A DNA stretch of 64,000 nucleotides from G965205255 sp965205255 (GTDB taxonomy: Bacteria; Pseudomonadota; Gammaproteobacteria; Pseudomonadales; Endozoicomonadaceae): contig OZ242051.1 of NCBI GenBank assembly GCA_965205255.1, forward strand, positions 992,001-1,056,000, written 5' to 3'. The position numbers and the translations under genes were made by a program. A model generated the notes under the pieces. The model saw only the letters and a list, made by a program, of their open reading frames with translations. It had not been told where the DNA came from and did not search any database. Shown one piece after another: positions 28,354 to 36,934 of this stretch; position 1 is the first letter of the stretch, and the number at the start of each line of letters is the position of its first letter.

Positions 28354-28582
28354 CGGTTCGCCCTTATTTTGCTTTCAGTTGAGAAAAATAAGGTAATTAT
28401 ACCCAATATCATTGTGGGTTACCCTGGCAGAAATGAGTGTTTACCTGCAATCAATTATAAATAAGTTACAACTTAATTTTGTAACTCTTATGTTTTTAGT
28501 TTGAGACTTTATTCTTGTTTGCGATAACACCGAAAAATTAAACATACAAATAAGTATAAATACTTTTTTCGTATTAAAAAAA

Positions 28583-28630
28583 TTGACTACACTGCGATAA
28601 AAGTATGATGTTTTGCGGGGTTCTAACCCC
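28583..28630 (+). promoter_or_regulatory. Candidate promoter and leader hairpin of the mini-protein gene
   Basis: TTGACT at 28583-28588 and TATGAT at 28604-28609 resemble -35 and -10 boxes, but the 15-base spacing is short. A GC-rich inverted repeat (GGGGTT/AACCCC, about 28617-28630) lies in the leader 30 bases before the ATG and could be a structured 5' end. Supported by pattern only. Confidence 0.35.
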
Positions 28631-28659
28631 CAAATAAATAAATCTCCAGGAGAATCACA

Positions 28660-28845
28660 ATGAAAAAAATACTTTATTTTATAGCTTTTTTGTTAACTAT
28701 TCTGACATATTCAGGCAACTCAGGCGCATGTCGTGTATTAGGCTGTGCATGCAATCCAAAAAAGCCTCATTGCATTATGAGTTCCTGCAAGCCTTACAGC
28801 AATAGTCATACAATAAAGTTTCAGGGCTATGGCTGCCAACCATAG
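28660..28845 (+). CDS. Small exported cysteine-rich protein
   Basis: I do not recognise a family. The 61-residue product follows a good Shine-Dalgarno (AGGAG, 7 bases before ATG). It has a signal peptide (MKKILYFIAFLLTIL, cleavage probably near SGA, residue 23), leaving a mature peptide of about 38 residues. Six cysteines (24, 29, 31, 38, 43, 59) with several Gly and Pro residues suggest three disulfides, as in knottin-like peptides. It stands alone among IS debris. A role as bacteriocin, toxin or host-active peptide is possible but unproven. Confidence 0.65.
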   Translation: MKKILYFIAFLLTILTYSGNSGACRVLGCACNPKKPHCIMSSCKPYSNSHTIKFQGYGCQP

Positions 28846-29034
28846 CCTGACAGATTTGTTACATAAAATCTGTTCATGATATTATGTTTGAAACAGGTTT
28901 TCATATACTCAAATTTTTTTCTTACATTTCCAGAATTTTTTTATATGATTTAATTCGTGCGTAATAAATATCTAGCGTTTTTTATAGGCGGTTCCGTTTC
29001 AAAGAATTAAGTAAAGTAAGTGTTTTTAGCTTCT

Positions 29035-29350
29035 ACTCCCTCAGAAAACGAACTGGCTTTGCACCAGATGCACTTCGTGTGCAAGACCCTGTCCGTAAGA
29101 CCATAAGTCCATCTGTCCTTTTCTGAATATACGCCTAACTTCAAATTATTTAATGGTGACATAGGCTGTGGGCTTTCACTGAAATCCAAGAACAGGATTG
29201 AGTAATCGCTTCAATGTGCCGTAATCTGATTCAATCCGGTTGTTCAGATACTTAACCTGTCGGTAGCAGAGAGACTCAGAGAAGATGCCTTCTTCTTTTA
29301 ATGTCTTGATCGCACTATTGCATGCCTTATCTTTGTCGGTGTTTAAGGTG
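29035..29350 (-). mobile_element. IS6-family transposase C-terminal remnant
   Basis: On the minus strand DKDKACNSAIKTLKEEGIFS is followed by YRQVKYLNNRIESDYGTLKRLLNPVLGF, a stop, then TAYVTI and a frame-shifted RKGQMDLW-like end. This is the C-terminal half of an IS6-type DDE transposase. It is the best-preserved of the related scraps at 15895, 17215 and 27890. Confidence 0.8.
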
Positions 29351-29358
29351 TTAGAATG

Positions 29359-29500
29359 GGTAATCCCCCCAGAAAATAACCGTATTTAAAAGTAGACTGT
29401 TAAGCAATGAGAAAAGAGGTATGCGATGAAGAAGTCACGTTTTACTGAAACACAGATTATTAATATCCTGATCAAAGAAATATTTTATTCAAACCGTTGA
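29359..29500 (+). mobile_element. IS3-family left end and OrfA N-terminal fragment
   Basis: The ATG at 29426 follows AGAGG and gives MKKSRFTETQIINILIKE, the start of the HTH OrfA protein of IS3-type elements; the frame then runs into unrelated sequence and stops. The 43 bases at 29359-29401 upstream are repeated exactly at 35282-35324, showing they are the element's left end. Confidence 0.75.
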
Positions 29501-29513
29501 ATAGGTAAATATC

Positions 29514-30260
29514 ATGGAAAAAATAGTTCAGCTTATTAAGATAGAAAAAAACAAACTTGAAGAGTGTCGTTTTTTGTCTTGGTTAAGTAGCTCAGATATT
29601 TCAATAGATGAAAGATTGTCATTCACACCTTTAATGCTATTTTTTATTATGGGCTTTAAAGATCTACTATCTTGCATGTTAATTGAAAATCCTAAAAGTG
29701 AAATTGAGAAAAGCATTTCAGCTCATTGTAAAGAAGATATTGAACATTGGAAGTGGTATATAGAAGATTTGAATCAATTAGATTATTCAGAACTAGGACG
29801 GAATCTTTTTAACTTTACATCATTGGTTTGGAGTGAAAATACTAAAGAATCACGAGAGCTTATATATAAAGCATTTAACTATCACTATACAAAACCTACA
29901 CCAGTTATCGATCTTATTTTGATTGAGATAATGGAAGCCACTTTTGGCTCTTTCTCAGAGTCACTGAAATTATGCTCCAAGAAAAATCCAGAAATTCATA
30001 CATTAAAATTTTTTGGGAAAACACATCAAATTGCTGAAGAAAATCATACCTCAGGTAACTGGCTAGAACATGGTGAAATTAATAAATCTATTTTAACAAT
30101 GAAGCTAAATAAAAAAGAAAGCGCATTTGCAACAAAAATGACTATAGATATATTTAGTGCTTTTGGGGAAATGTTTGAAATGTGGTATGTGCAAAAATCC
30201 ATTATGGTGAATTTCAAACAAAAACCTACTGACTATTGTTCTGAACGCCTTTTTAGTTAA
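29514..30260 (+). CDS. Putative heme-oxygenase-like metalloenzyme
   Basis: No firm assignment. The 248-residue, all-helical protein resembles the heme-oxygenase/TenA-fold group that includes diiron oxidases. SEIEKSISAHCKEDIEHWKWYIEDL matches the first metal-binding helix pattern (E..H..ED..H), and IEIMEATF and FFGKTHQIAEENHTS look like later ligand helices. The initiator ATG follows GGTAAATATC with no clear Shine-Dalgarno. It begins 13 bases after a truncated IS3 end, so the element may have supplied its present upstream region. Substrate is unknown. Confidence 0.6.
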   Translation: MEKIVQLIKIEKNKLEECRFLSWLSSSDISIDERLSFTPLMLFFIMGFKDLLSCMLIENPKSEIEKSISAHCKEDIEHWKWYIEDLNQLDYSELGRNLFNFTSLVWSENTKESRELIYKAFNYHYTKPTPVIDLILIEIMEATFGSFSESLKLCSKKNPEIHTLKFFGKTHQIAEENHTSGNWLEHGEINKSILTMKLNKKESAFATKMTIDIFSAFGEMFEMWYVQKSIMVNFKQKPTDYCSERLFS

Positions 30261-30664
30261 TAAGCTACTCGATAGCTAGGGGGGGGAAATAGATGTATAA
30301 CAAATGATTCGAAGGGCTAATCCTCCCGTAAAACACTTATTTTGCTGGAGGATTACCTCAAAAACTGTCCGAAGTATTGCTTTAACAATAAACAACAAAA
30401 GCACACTCATGACAGTAGTTAGGGACAGGTTTTGGTATTAGTTTTAATGAAAAGGGAACGGTTGTTATGAAAAAGCCTGAAGCCCTTGTATTGCAAATGT
30501 GCTGCAAAAGCTACGGGCTCTTTCGTATGTATACTATAGTTTCAGCACTGTCAACTCTTCGAGTTTCTGCTTTCGTAAAGTGGCATATAGCCATACATCA
30601 GCATTCTTAAATAGCCAGTCATAAACGCATGCGCATAACTATATGCCATATAAAAAAACAGCTC
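30261..30664. other. Gene-free stretch with a stem-loop and interspersed repeat copy B
   Basis: A 9-bp inverted repeat (TAATCCTCC at 30318-30326, complement at 30347-30355, 20-base loop) lies about 55 bases after the heme-oxygenase-like gene. Copy B of the interspersed repeat follows at 30401-30441. No credible gene is seen. prmA, which often follows accC, is absent. Confidence 0.5.
30401..30441. repeat. Interspersed repeat, copy B
   Basis: Contains CATGACAGTAGTTAGGGAC and GGTTTTGGTATTAG. It aligns with copies at 22857 and 42540 and partly with the array sites at 14823, 16142 and 17462. It lies on the 3' side of the minus-strand accC gene, about 220 bases from its stop. Confidence 0.5.
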
Positions 30665-32008
30665 CTACTCATTATTTAGCTTGTTTTCAAGGTAATGAAT
30701 ATTAACACCACCACGGCAAAATCCAGGGTCTGACATTAACCTCTGATGAAGAGCTGTGGTTGTTTCTACTCCATCAATAATGAGCTCATCTAGAGCTTGT
30801 CTCATGCGCGCTATTGCAGAGTCACGGGTTCTTCCCCATACAACAACTTTTGCAATTAAAGAATCATAGTAAGGTGGAACAGTGTAACCATGATAAAGAT
30901 GAGAGTCTACGCGAATGCCATTACCACCTGGAAAATGCAGTTGTGTTATCTTGCCGGGAGAGGGCATGAATGTTTCAGCATCTTCTGCACAAATACGACA
31001 TTCAAAAGCATGACCTGTAAAGGTGATATCTTTCTGACTGTAACTCAGTCGCATACCTGATGCAATACGAAGTTGCTCCTTGACGATGTCTACTCCGGTA
31101 ATCTCTTCGGTAACAGGGTGTTCTACCTGAACACGTGTATTCATCTCTATAAAATAAAACCTGTTATTTTCATATAGAAACTCAAAGGTTCCTGCACCAG
31201 CATAGCCAATTTCGCTACAGGCTTTGGCGCAAATTTCAGAAATTTCATTGAGTTTGTCATCAGGAACGCCTGGTGCAGGTGCTTCTTCAATTACTTTTTG
31301 ATGTCGTCTTTGTAACGAACAATCTCGCGTACCCAGATGAACAGCGTTGCCATATTCATCTGCCAGTACCTGTACTTCTATGTGTCTTGGGGTTTGCAAA
31401 AACTTTTCAAGATAAACTGTATCGTTATTAAATGCTGCTTTAGCTTCAGCTTGTGTCAGTTCAATTGAGCTAATAAGCTCTTTTTCCTGATGAACCACCC
31501 GCATACCACGACCGCCACCACCACCGGAGGCTTTGATAATCACAGGGTAACCTATTTCAGTGGCAATTTTTAAGTTAAGCTCAGCATCATCGGTTAATGC
31601 ATCGTTTGAGCCTGGAACAGTAGGTACTCCGGCTTTTTTCATAGCTGCAATTGCTTGTACTTTATCACCCATAATACGGATAACATCAGACTTGGGGCCG
31701 ACAAATCTGAACCCACTGCGTTCTACCTGTTCAGCAAAGTCTGCGTTTTCAGACAAAAAACCATAGCCAGGGTGAATGGCCGAAGAATGGGTTACTTCTG
31801 CCGCACAGATTAGTGCCGGCACATTTAAATAACTTTCAGAGGGGCTACTCGGTCCGATACATACTGTTTCGTCTGCTAAACGAACATGCATCAAATCCTT
31901 ATCTGCCTGAGAGTGAACAGCAACGGTTTTAATACCTAGCTCTTTACAGGCTCGTAATATTCGCAGTGCTATTTCACCACGGTTTGCAATTAAAACTTTT
32001 TCTAGCAT
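30665..32008 (-). CDS. accC: Acetyl-CoA carboxylase, biotin carboxylase subunit
   Basis: AccC carboxylates the biotin on AccB using ATP and bicarbonate, the first half-reaction of fatty-acid synthesis. The 447 residues follow the E. coli enzyme: MLEKVLIANRGEIALRI at the N-terminus, the ATP-grasp glycine loop KASGGGGGRGMRV, EKFLQTPRHIEVQVLAD, the catalytic region RDCSLQRRHQKVIEEAPAP, and FIEMNTRVQVEHPVTE. It is third in the aroQ-accB-accC gene order, 99 bases after accB on the same strand. Confidence 0.96.
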   Translation of the reverse strand: MLEKVLIANRGEIALRILRACKELGIKTVAVHSQADKDLMHVRLADETVCIGPSSPSESYLNVPALICAAEVTHSSAIHPGYGFLSENADFAEQVERSGFRFVGPKSDVIRIMGDKVQAIAAMKKAGVPTVPGSNDALTDDAELNLKIATEIGYPVIIKASGGGGGRGMRVVHQEKELISSIELTQAEAKAAFNNDTVYLEKFLQTPRHIEVQVLADEYGNAVHLGTRDCSLQRRHQKVIEEAPAPGVPDDKLNEISEICAKACSEIGYAGAGTFEFLYENNRFYFIEMNTRVQVEHPVTEEITGVDIVKEQLRIASGMRLSYSQKDITFTGHAFECRICAEDAETFMPSPGKITQLHFPGGNGIRVDSHLYHGYTVPPYYDSLIAKVVVWGRTRDSAIARMRQALDELIIDGVETTTALHQRLMSDPGFCRGGVNIHYLENKLNNE

Positions 32009-32107
32009 AGTAACATCACATTCTCAAAACCAATGAGATCTTCTGTATAATTGTGAAAGCTAATTATATAGCCTCTACTAAACAGACAAGTTTGCATGTA
32101 TAACTGA

Positions 32108-32593
32108 TCAGGAAATCACAAAGATCGGCTGATCAAACTCTACAGGTTGACCATTTTCTACCAAAATAGCTTCAATGACACCTGCTTTATCAGCTTTAAT
32201 CTGGTTCATCATTTTCATGGCTTCAACTATACAGAGTACATCACCTTTCTGCACCTTTTTACCTGTTTCACAAAAGGGAGGGGCTGTTGGAGATGGTGAG
32301 CTGTAGAATGTGCCTACCATAGGTGACCGAACTTTATGTCCGGCGATCTCATCCGAAGAAACTGCTGATCCGGTTGCAGTAGCGGGTGCTTCCATTTTCT
32401 GATTTTCTACAGACGGTACTGGTGATCCTGAATGTACCGCGGGAGGGCCGGCTGTATAAGCTATCTGTTGAGCTACCTGTGTATTAGAGTAACGACTAAT
32501 GCGAATAGACTCTTCGCCCTCTTTTATTTCCAGTTCATCAATACAGGAAGACTCAAGCAGATCAATGAGTTTTTTTACCTTACGAATATCCAT
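32108..32593 (-). CDS. accB: Acetyl-CoA carboxylase biotin carboxyl carrier protein
   Basis: AccB carries the biotin that shuttles CO2 between AccC and AccAD. The 161-residue protein starts with MDIRKVKKLIDLLE, has an Ala/Pro-rich linker at about 45-80, and ends in the biotinyl domain with EAMKMMNQI (biotin on Lys127). It is encoded between aroQ and accC, and is probably co-transcribed with accC. Confidence 0.96.
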   Translation of the reverse strand: MDIRKVKKLIDLLESSCIDELEIKEGEESIRISRYSNTQVAQQIAYTAGPPAVHSGSPVPSVENQKMEAPATATGSAVSSDEIAGHKVRSPMVGTFYSSPSPTAPPFCETGKKVQKGDVLCIVEAMKMMNQIKADKAGVIEAILVENGQPVEFDQPIFVIS

Positions 32594-32638
32594 ACCAAAT
32601 TTTTAAATACCTTATTTAAGCAAATATAACCAAAACAG

Positions 32639-33079
32639 TTAAAGGGTCAAATGTTCAACAGCCACCTGAAGTGCAAAGTCATATCCTTTTGAACCCAGTC
32701 CACAAATAACGCCCATAGCAATATCGGAGAAATATGAGTGATGGCGAAACGCCTCCCTTTTGTACACATTAGAAATATGGACCTCAATAAATGGGGCTGA
32801 AACACATCCTAGAGCATCTCTTAATGCAATACTGGTATGAGTAAACGCTGCCGGATTAAAGATTATAAAGTCAATCGATTCCCTTGAAGCAAGATGAATA
32901 CGCTCAATTAACTGGCTTTCAGCATTACTCTGAAAACATGCAAGATCATGCCCTGCCTGAACAGCCTGCACCTGCAACCGCCGGTTGATATCATCGAGAG
33001 TATCACACCCGTACTGATCCGGTTCTCTTTGGCCTAAAAGATTCAAGTTGGGACCGTGCAACACCAGTATTTTAGACAT
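32639..33079 (-). CDS. aroQ: 3-dehydroquinate dehydratase, type II
   Basis: AroQ converts 3-dehydroquinate to 3-dehydroshikimate in aromatic amino-acid synthesis. The 146-residue protein has the family start ILVLHGPNLNLLGQREPDQYG with the catalytic Tyr, then QSNAESQLIERIH, NPAAFTHTSIALRDAL and EVHISNVYKREAFRHHSYFS with the catalytic His. The ATG at 33079 is favoured by AGGGTG just upstream over a GTG two codons earlier. Confidence 0.95.
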   Translation of the reverse strand: MSKILVLHGPNLNLLGQREPDQYGCDTLDDINRRLQVQAVQAGHDLACFQSNAESQLIERIHLASRESIDFIIFNPAAFTHTSIALRDALGCVSAPFIEVHISNVYKREAFRHHSYFSDIAMGVICGLGSKGYDFALQVAVEHLTL

Positions 33080-33235
33080 ATTCACCCTATGTTAAATTTT
33101 TTCGTATACATTCTGACGCACTATCAGCCAATTGTCCATATTGAAGTGTGTTATTGCCATTTAACAGCGTTTTCAGCGGAGTTAACTGTAAATGTCAACA
33201 AATTTAACATCTAATGGTCAATAAATCTATCTGTA

Positions 33236-35002
33236 TTAACTTTCATAACTGCATAAAGCAAGCTGTTTTTTAGATTTTTCTATCAGCCGCTGTATCATAA
33301 GACGCAACCCGTTTCCCCTTGTACGGCTCAAATGCTGTACAAGACCTAGCTGTTCAAACCAAGAAGATAAGGGGGAGTCAACAATAAAAGCAGGTGAGCG
33401 ATTATTGACTAAAATCAACAACACAGTGATCAGACCACATATAACGGCAGAATCACTGGTGGCCTGAAAGGTCATATTATTCGTATCTTTATCATAATGC
33501 TCAACGAACCAGACATTGCTTTCGCATCCTGGCACTAAATAATCATCTTTTTTCAGCCCGTCAGGAAAGGGAGGCAGCTTTTTTCCTAACCGAATTAACT
33601 CTCTGTAACGGGATGACCAGTCATGTTGCTGTAACAGTAAAACAACAGACGGGTGATCTGGTAACTTTTCAGGCCCTGATGATTGTTTTATGGGAAATTC
33701 AGTCGTATTCTGACAATAATCATGGTTGCTATGCAACTCTTGCAGTACTTCTTGTAATGATGTCAAAAAAAATTCAACTTCTTCAATGCAAGTATACATT
33801 GCCACAGAAACCCGTAAGGTACCCTCAATACCCAGTGCTTTCATTAATGGCATAGCACAGTGGTGTCCAGAGCGTAACATAATACATTTTTGGCTCAATA
33901 ACAGGCTTAAATCCTGATGATGCCCCATATCTGAAACAAAAGAAACCACACAACAGCGGTTATCTCTATCGCCAATTATCTTAATACCCTGCAGTTGAGT
34001 TAAGCCATCATAAAGTCGTTGCAATAACATTGTTTCATGAGCCTTAATAGCTTTGCGATCAAAAGATTGCAGATAATCAATAGCCTTTGCAAATCCTATC
34101 ACTGATGCAATATTAGGTGTTCCCGCCTCTAAAAGAAAAGGAAGTGAATTAAAATGAGAACCCTGCTCAAAGCTAACACTGGTAATCATACCGCCACCAG
34201 TCTGGTAAGGCTGAAATGTTTCAAGCAACTCCTGTCGACCATAAAGCACTCCAAGACCATTAGGGCCGTATATCTTATGAGCAGACAGTACATAAAAATC
34301 ACAACCTAGAGCCTGAACATCTATCTCAAGATGTGAGCCTGCCTGTGCCCCGTCCACTAATACAACCGCACCAGCTTTATGAGCATACTTAATGATATCC
34401 TTAATTGGGTTAATGCAACCCGTGGCATTAGATACATGAGCAACGCCTACAATACGAGTACGTTTACTCAATAGTTGTTTAAAATCTGTCATGTTTATTG
34501 ATGCATTTTCCGTCAGGGGAACAACTTTTATAACTGCACCTGTGGCTTTTGCCACCTCCTGCCAAGGCACAATATTAGCATGATGCTCAGACACCATTAA
34601 AATAATTTCATCACCATGAGTAAGCTGGTGTAATCCCCAAGCATTAGCGACAAGATTGAGCGATTCGGTTGCACCTTTTGTCCATATAATCTCTTCTGGG
34701 TTTTTAGCATTTATAAAGTACTGTACCTTTTGACGTGCAGATTCATACGCTTGTGTCGCCGACATGCTGACTAAATGAGATCCCCTGTGTACGTTCGCAT
34801 TACCGGTTGAATAAAATTCAGATATGGCATTAATCACACACTCTGGTTTATGAGTTGTTGCCGCATTGTTTAAATGAATAACGCCTGATTTTCCATCAAC
34901 TAAAGACGATAGGTCACCACAAGACTCACGTGCAAACACGGGGAAATCTCTACGCACAGCAGTGATATCAAAATTTCTTTTTATCGTGGTCTTTTCACTC
35001 AT
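33236..35002 (-). CDS. SufS-SufE fusion (cysteine desulfurase with its sulfur-acceptor domain)
   Basis: The first ~425 residues are a SufS-type cysteine desulfurase, which takes sulfur from cysteine for Fe-S cluster assembly. They carry the PLP lysine (K243 in LSAHKIYGPNG) and the persulfide Cys382 in RSGHHCAMPLM. After a linker, residues ~450-588 are a complete SufE domain: DWSSRYRELIRLGKKLP, the acceptor Cys493 in VPGCESNVWF, then SAVICGLITVLLIL and WFEQLGLVQHLSRTRGNGL. SufE normally is a separate protein that stimulates SufS; fusion ties them one-to-one. No other suf gene is adjacent. The ATG follows AAAAGGAG. Confidence 0.93.
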   Translation of the reverse strand: MSEKTTIKRNFDITAVRRDFPVFARESCGDLSSLVDGKSGVIHLNNAATTHKPECVINAISEFYSTGNANVHRGSHLVSMSATQAYESARQKVQYFINAKNPEEIIWTKGATESLNLVANAWGLHQLTHGDEIILMVSEHHANIVPWQEVAKATGAVIKVVPLTENASINMTDFKQLLSKRTRIVGVAHVSNATGCINPIKDIIKYAHKAGAVVLVDGAQAGSHLEIDVQALGCDFYVLSAHKIYGPNGLGVLYGRQELLETFQPYQTGGGMITSVSFEQGSHFNSLPFLLEAGTPNIASVIGFAKAIDYLQSFDRKAIKAHETMLLQRLYDGLTQLQGIKIIGDRDNRCCVVSFVSDMGHHQDLSLLLSQKCIMLRSGHHCAMPLMKALGIEGTLRVSVAMYTCIEEVEFFLTSLQEVLQELHSNHDYCQNTTEFPIKQSSGPEKLPDHPSVVLLLQQHDWSSRYRELIRLGKKLPPFPDGLKKDDYLVPGCESNVWFVEHYDKDTNNMTFQATSDSAVICGLITVLLILVNNRSPAFIVDSPLSSWFEQLGLVQHLSRTRGNGLRLMIQRLIEKSKKQLALCSYES

Positions 35003-35097
35003 ACTGCAACTCCTTTTCTGAATTACTTTTCACACAGCCCTGCTTAATATAAAGGCAAAAAATTTGATATCTGGTAAAAAAATTATACATATAGCTA

Positions 35098-35671
35098 GAG
35101 GGCGTTGACAATTAAATGAGAGTTTTTTTGATATTTGGCTATCATCGTGTATTTTGATGGTGATAATTCCTCAGATGGTATTGCGTAATGACGAGTGGGA
35201 CCGTATTAAAGACCTTTTCTTGGGAAAAGTAACAGATTGCAGATTGACAGCAAAGGATAACTGCCTTTTCTTTATAGCAGCGGTAATCCCCCCAGAAAAT
35301 AACCGTATTTAAAAGTAGACTGTTGATCACAGCCGGACAAGCTTTTTGAATATCGTCAAATAAACACATTATTTGAGAGCTTCAGTTATCAGTATTTACT
35401 GGCTGATAAGTGGTATGGTTCGAATAAAGTCGTACAACTGGCGATCCAGTCAGGTGCTGAGCCGGTTATCCATCCCCGAAACAGTAAAAAAGAGCAGCGC
35501 TCTTATGACAAGCATATTTATAAAGAGCGCAATCTTGTAGAAAGGTTATTTCTTAAACTAAAGGGCTGTCGTCGGGTGGCTACCCAGTATGAGCAATTAG
35601 GCCGTAATTATCTTGCTATGCTGCACATCGTAACTTCAATGGTATGGCTGGCTTAATTGTCAACACCCTTT
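35098..35671 (+). mobile_element. IS5-family (IS427-like) element with internal deletion, left border of the island
   Basis: The terminal inverted repeats are GAGGGCGTTGACAATTAA at 35098 and its near-complement at 35653-35671. The transposase N-terminus starts at 35175 (MVLRNDEWDRIKDLFLGK) and breaks off at 35281. The C-terminal half resumes at about 35318 and reads ADKWYGSNKVVQLAIQSGAEPVIHPRNS, then YDKHIYKERNLVERLFLKLKG. The middle is missing and replaced by 43 bases of an IS3-type end. A frameshift near 35345 also inactivates it. It is in inverted orientation to the copy at 41710. Confidence 0.88.
35282..35324 (+). repeat. IS3-type left end embedded in the IS5 copy
   Basis: 43 bases identical to 29359-29401. 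The final TAGACTGTT is also present in the undeleted IS5 sequence (seen in the copy at 41710-42172), so it is both the end of the IS3 piece and the start of the resumed IS5 sequence. Confidence 0.85.
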
Positions 35672-35688
35672 AGCACTAATCCAAGCAT

Positions 35689-36393
35689 TTACATATTGTT
35701 TCTTTCAATATATTTAACCAAAAATATGACAAGTTGAGCAAAGGGAGAAATTATTAATAATAAAATAAATTGAGTTCCGTAATCAGCAACAATTAAATCA
35801 AAAATTTTTTTATAACTAAAAACTGTGAAAAATAGTATAGTCAACGTAAAAATATACTGAGTTAGTTCTCCAATTACTGAAGCACCAAAGCTCCTAAATA
35901 AAAAATATTTACCTTTAAGTAAAACTTTCCATTTAGATAACAAATAAACATTAAGCATTGAGCCAACAATAACTCCAAAGCCGGCCGAAAATGTCACTCT
36001 AAATGTTTGGCCAAGAACAAACTCATATGCCGACTGATGTGCCCAAAATGCTGGAGAAGGTAGTTTAATAGAAGCAACGCAAATAAGAGAAAATATAAAC
36101 CCACTGATAACCATTAGCCATATTATTTTTTTTGCTATTGATAGTCCATAAATTTCGGCAATTATATCACTCAACATATAACGAAAAGGTATAATAAATG
36201 CCACCGTACTAATAATTACACCATGTATTTCAGTTATTTTATATGCTAAAACTACACTTGATAAGCATACTGTTAGCAAGAGAAAAGCTAGCGGAAGAAG
36301 TAATTTGTATTCTTTCTTTGTAGTTGCCGATTTTTTTGGGTAAAAACTACATGATCTATTCTTGTCATTAGTTTTATTAATTAAATGCTCCAT
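35689..36393 (-). CDS. VUT-family transporter (queuosine-precursor transporter-like)
   Basis: An inner-membrane protein of 234 residues of the VUT family (YhhQ-like), whose characterised members import the queuosine precursors preQ0 or preQ1. About six hydrophobic segments are visible, with family-like motifs FIIPFRYMLSDIIAEIYG and RSFGASVIGELTQYIF. It is last of three leftward genes behind the S24 repressor, 6 bases after its neighbour, and ends 17 bases from the IS5 end. No queuosine genes are nearby, so another nucleobase-like substrate is possible. Confidence 0.82.
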   Translation of the reverse strand: MEHLINKTNDKNRSCSFYPKKSATTKKEYKLLLPLAFLLLTVCLSSVVLAYKITEIHGVIISTVAFIIPFRYMLSDIIAEIYGLSIAKKIIWLMVISGFIFSLICVASIKLPSPAFWAHQSAYEFVLGQTFRVTFSAGFGVIVGSMLNVYLLSKWKVLLKGKYFLFRSFGASVIGELTQYIFTLTILFFTVFSYKKIFDLIVADYGTQFILLLIISPFAQLVIFLVKYIERNNM

Positions 36394-36399
36394 TTGTAT

Positions 36400-36918
36400 C
36401 TATCTTTTTTGGGACATTTGTTCATTTTGAGATGTTATCAATTCCGATGCTGCGGTATACCCGACAGTTTTTGCATCTTCCGGGCTCATACTGCTAATAA
36501 ATTTTTTATCGTTTATTAGTTCATTTGCTGTTTTTTTAACTTTTGTGGCTATATTTAGATGAAAAATTGAAAATACTAATTTATTAATTTTTCTACAAAA
36601 GGATAAAGAATCAATCTTTGTTTTTGGGCGGTGTTGATGCTCGCATGCCCAAAATGTTAGTAGACGGACGTCTTCTCTGGAAAAACAATTAAGCAACTCA
36701 TCGCTATCAACAATATTTTGTATATGCATGGTAAATGAAATATTTTTATTCCTTCTCTGAATAACGGCTTTGGGAGCTTCGTCAAGTCTTCCTGTGATAA
36801 TATCCGTTACCTTATATTCCCCCAGTCTTGCATTTGCTATTTTTAATTCACTGTAGAAGTTTGCAATATGCTGAATTAAAGCCCTAAAAAATATTGTTTT
36901 ACTGTTTTGTGTGCTCAT
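36400..36918 (-). CDS. Hypothetical protein between repressor and VUT transporter
   Basis: Not recognised. The soluble product has about 172 residues, is helix-rich and basic, with no signal peptide and no clear motif. I chose the ATG at 36918 because GAGAG lies about 9 bases upstream; an in-frame ATG at 36942 overlaps the end of the repressor gene and lacks a binding site. The tight spacing on both sides shows it belongs to the leftward three-gene operon. Confidence 0.65.
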   Translation of the reverse strand: MSTQNSKTIFFRALIQHIANFYSELKIANARLGEYKVTDIITGRLDEAPKAVIQRRNKNISFTMHIQNIVDSDELLNCFSREDVRLLTFWACEHQHRPKTKIDSLSFCRKINKLVFSIFHLNIATKVKKTANELINDKKFISSMSPEDAKTVGYTAASELITSQNEQMSQKR

Positions 36919-36934
36919 TTTACAGCTCTCTGGG

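Noticed and set aside
29007..29189. 60-residue minus-strand frame
   Set aside because: It is a shifted reading of the decayed IS6-type transposase end.
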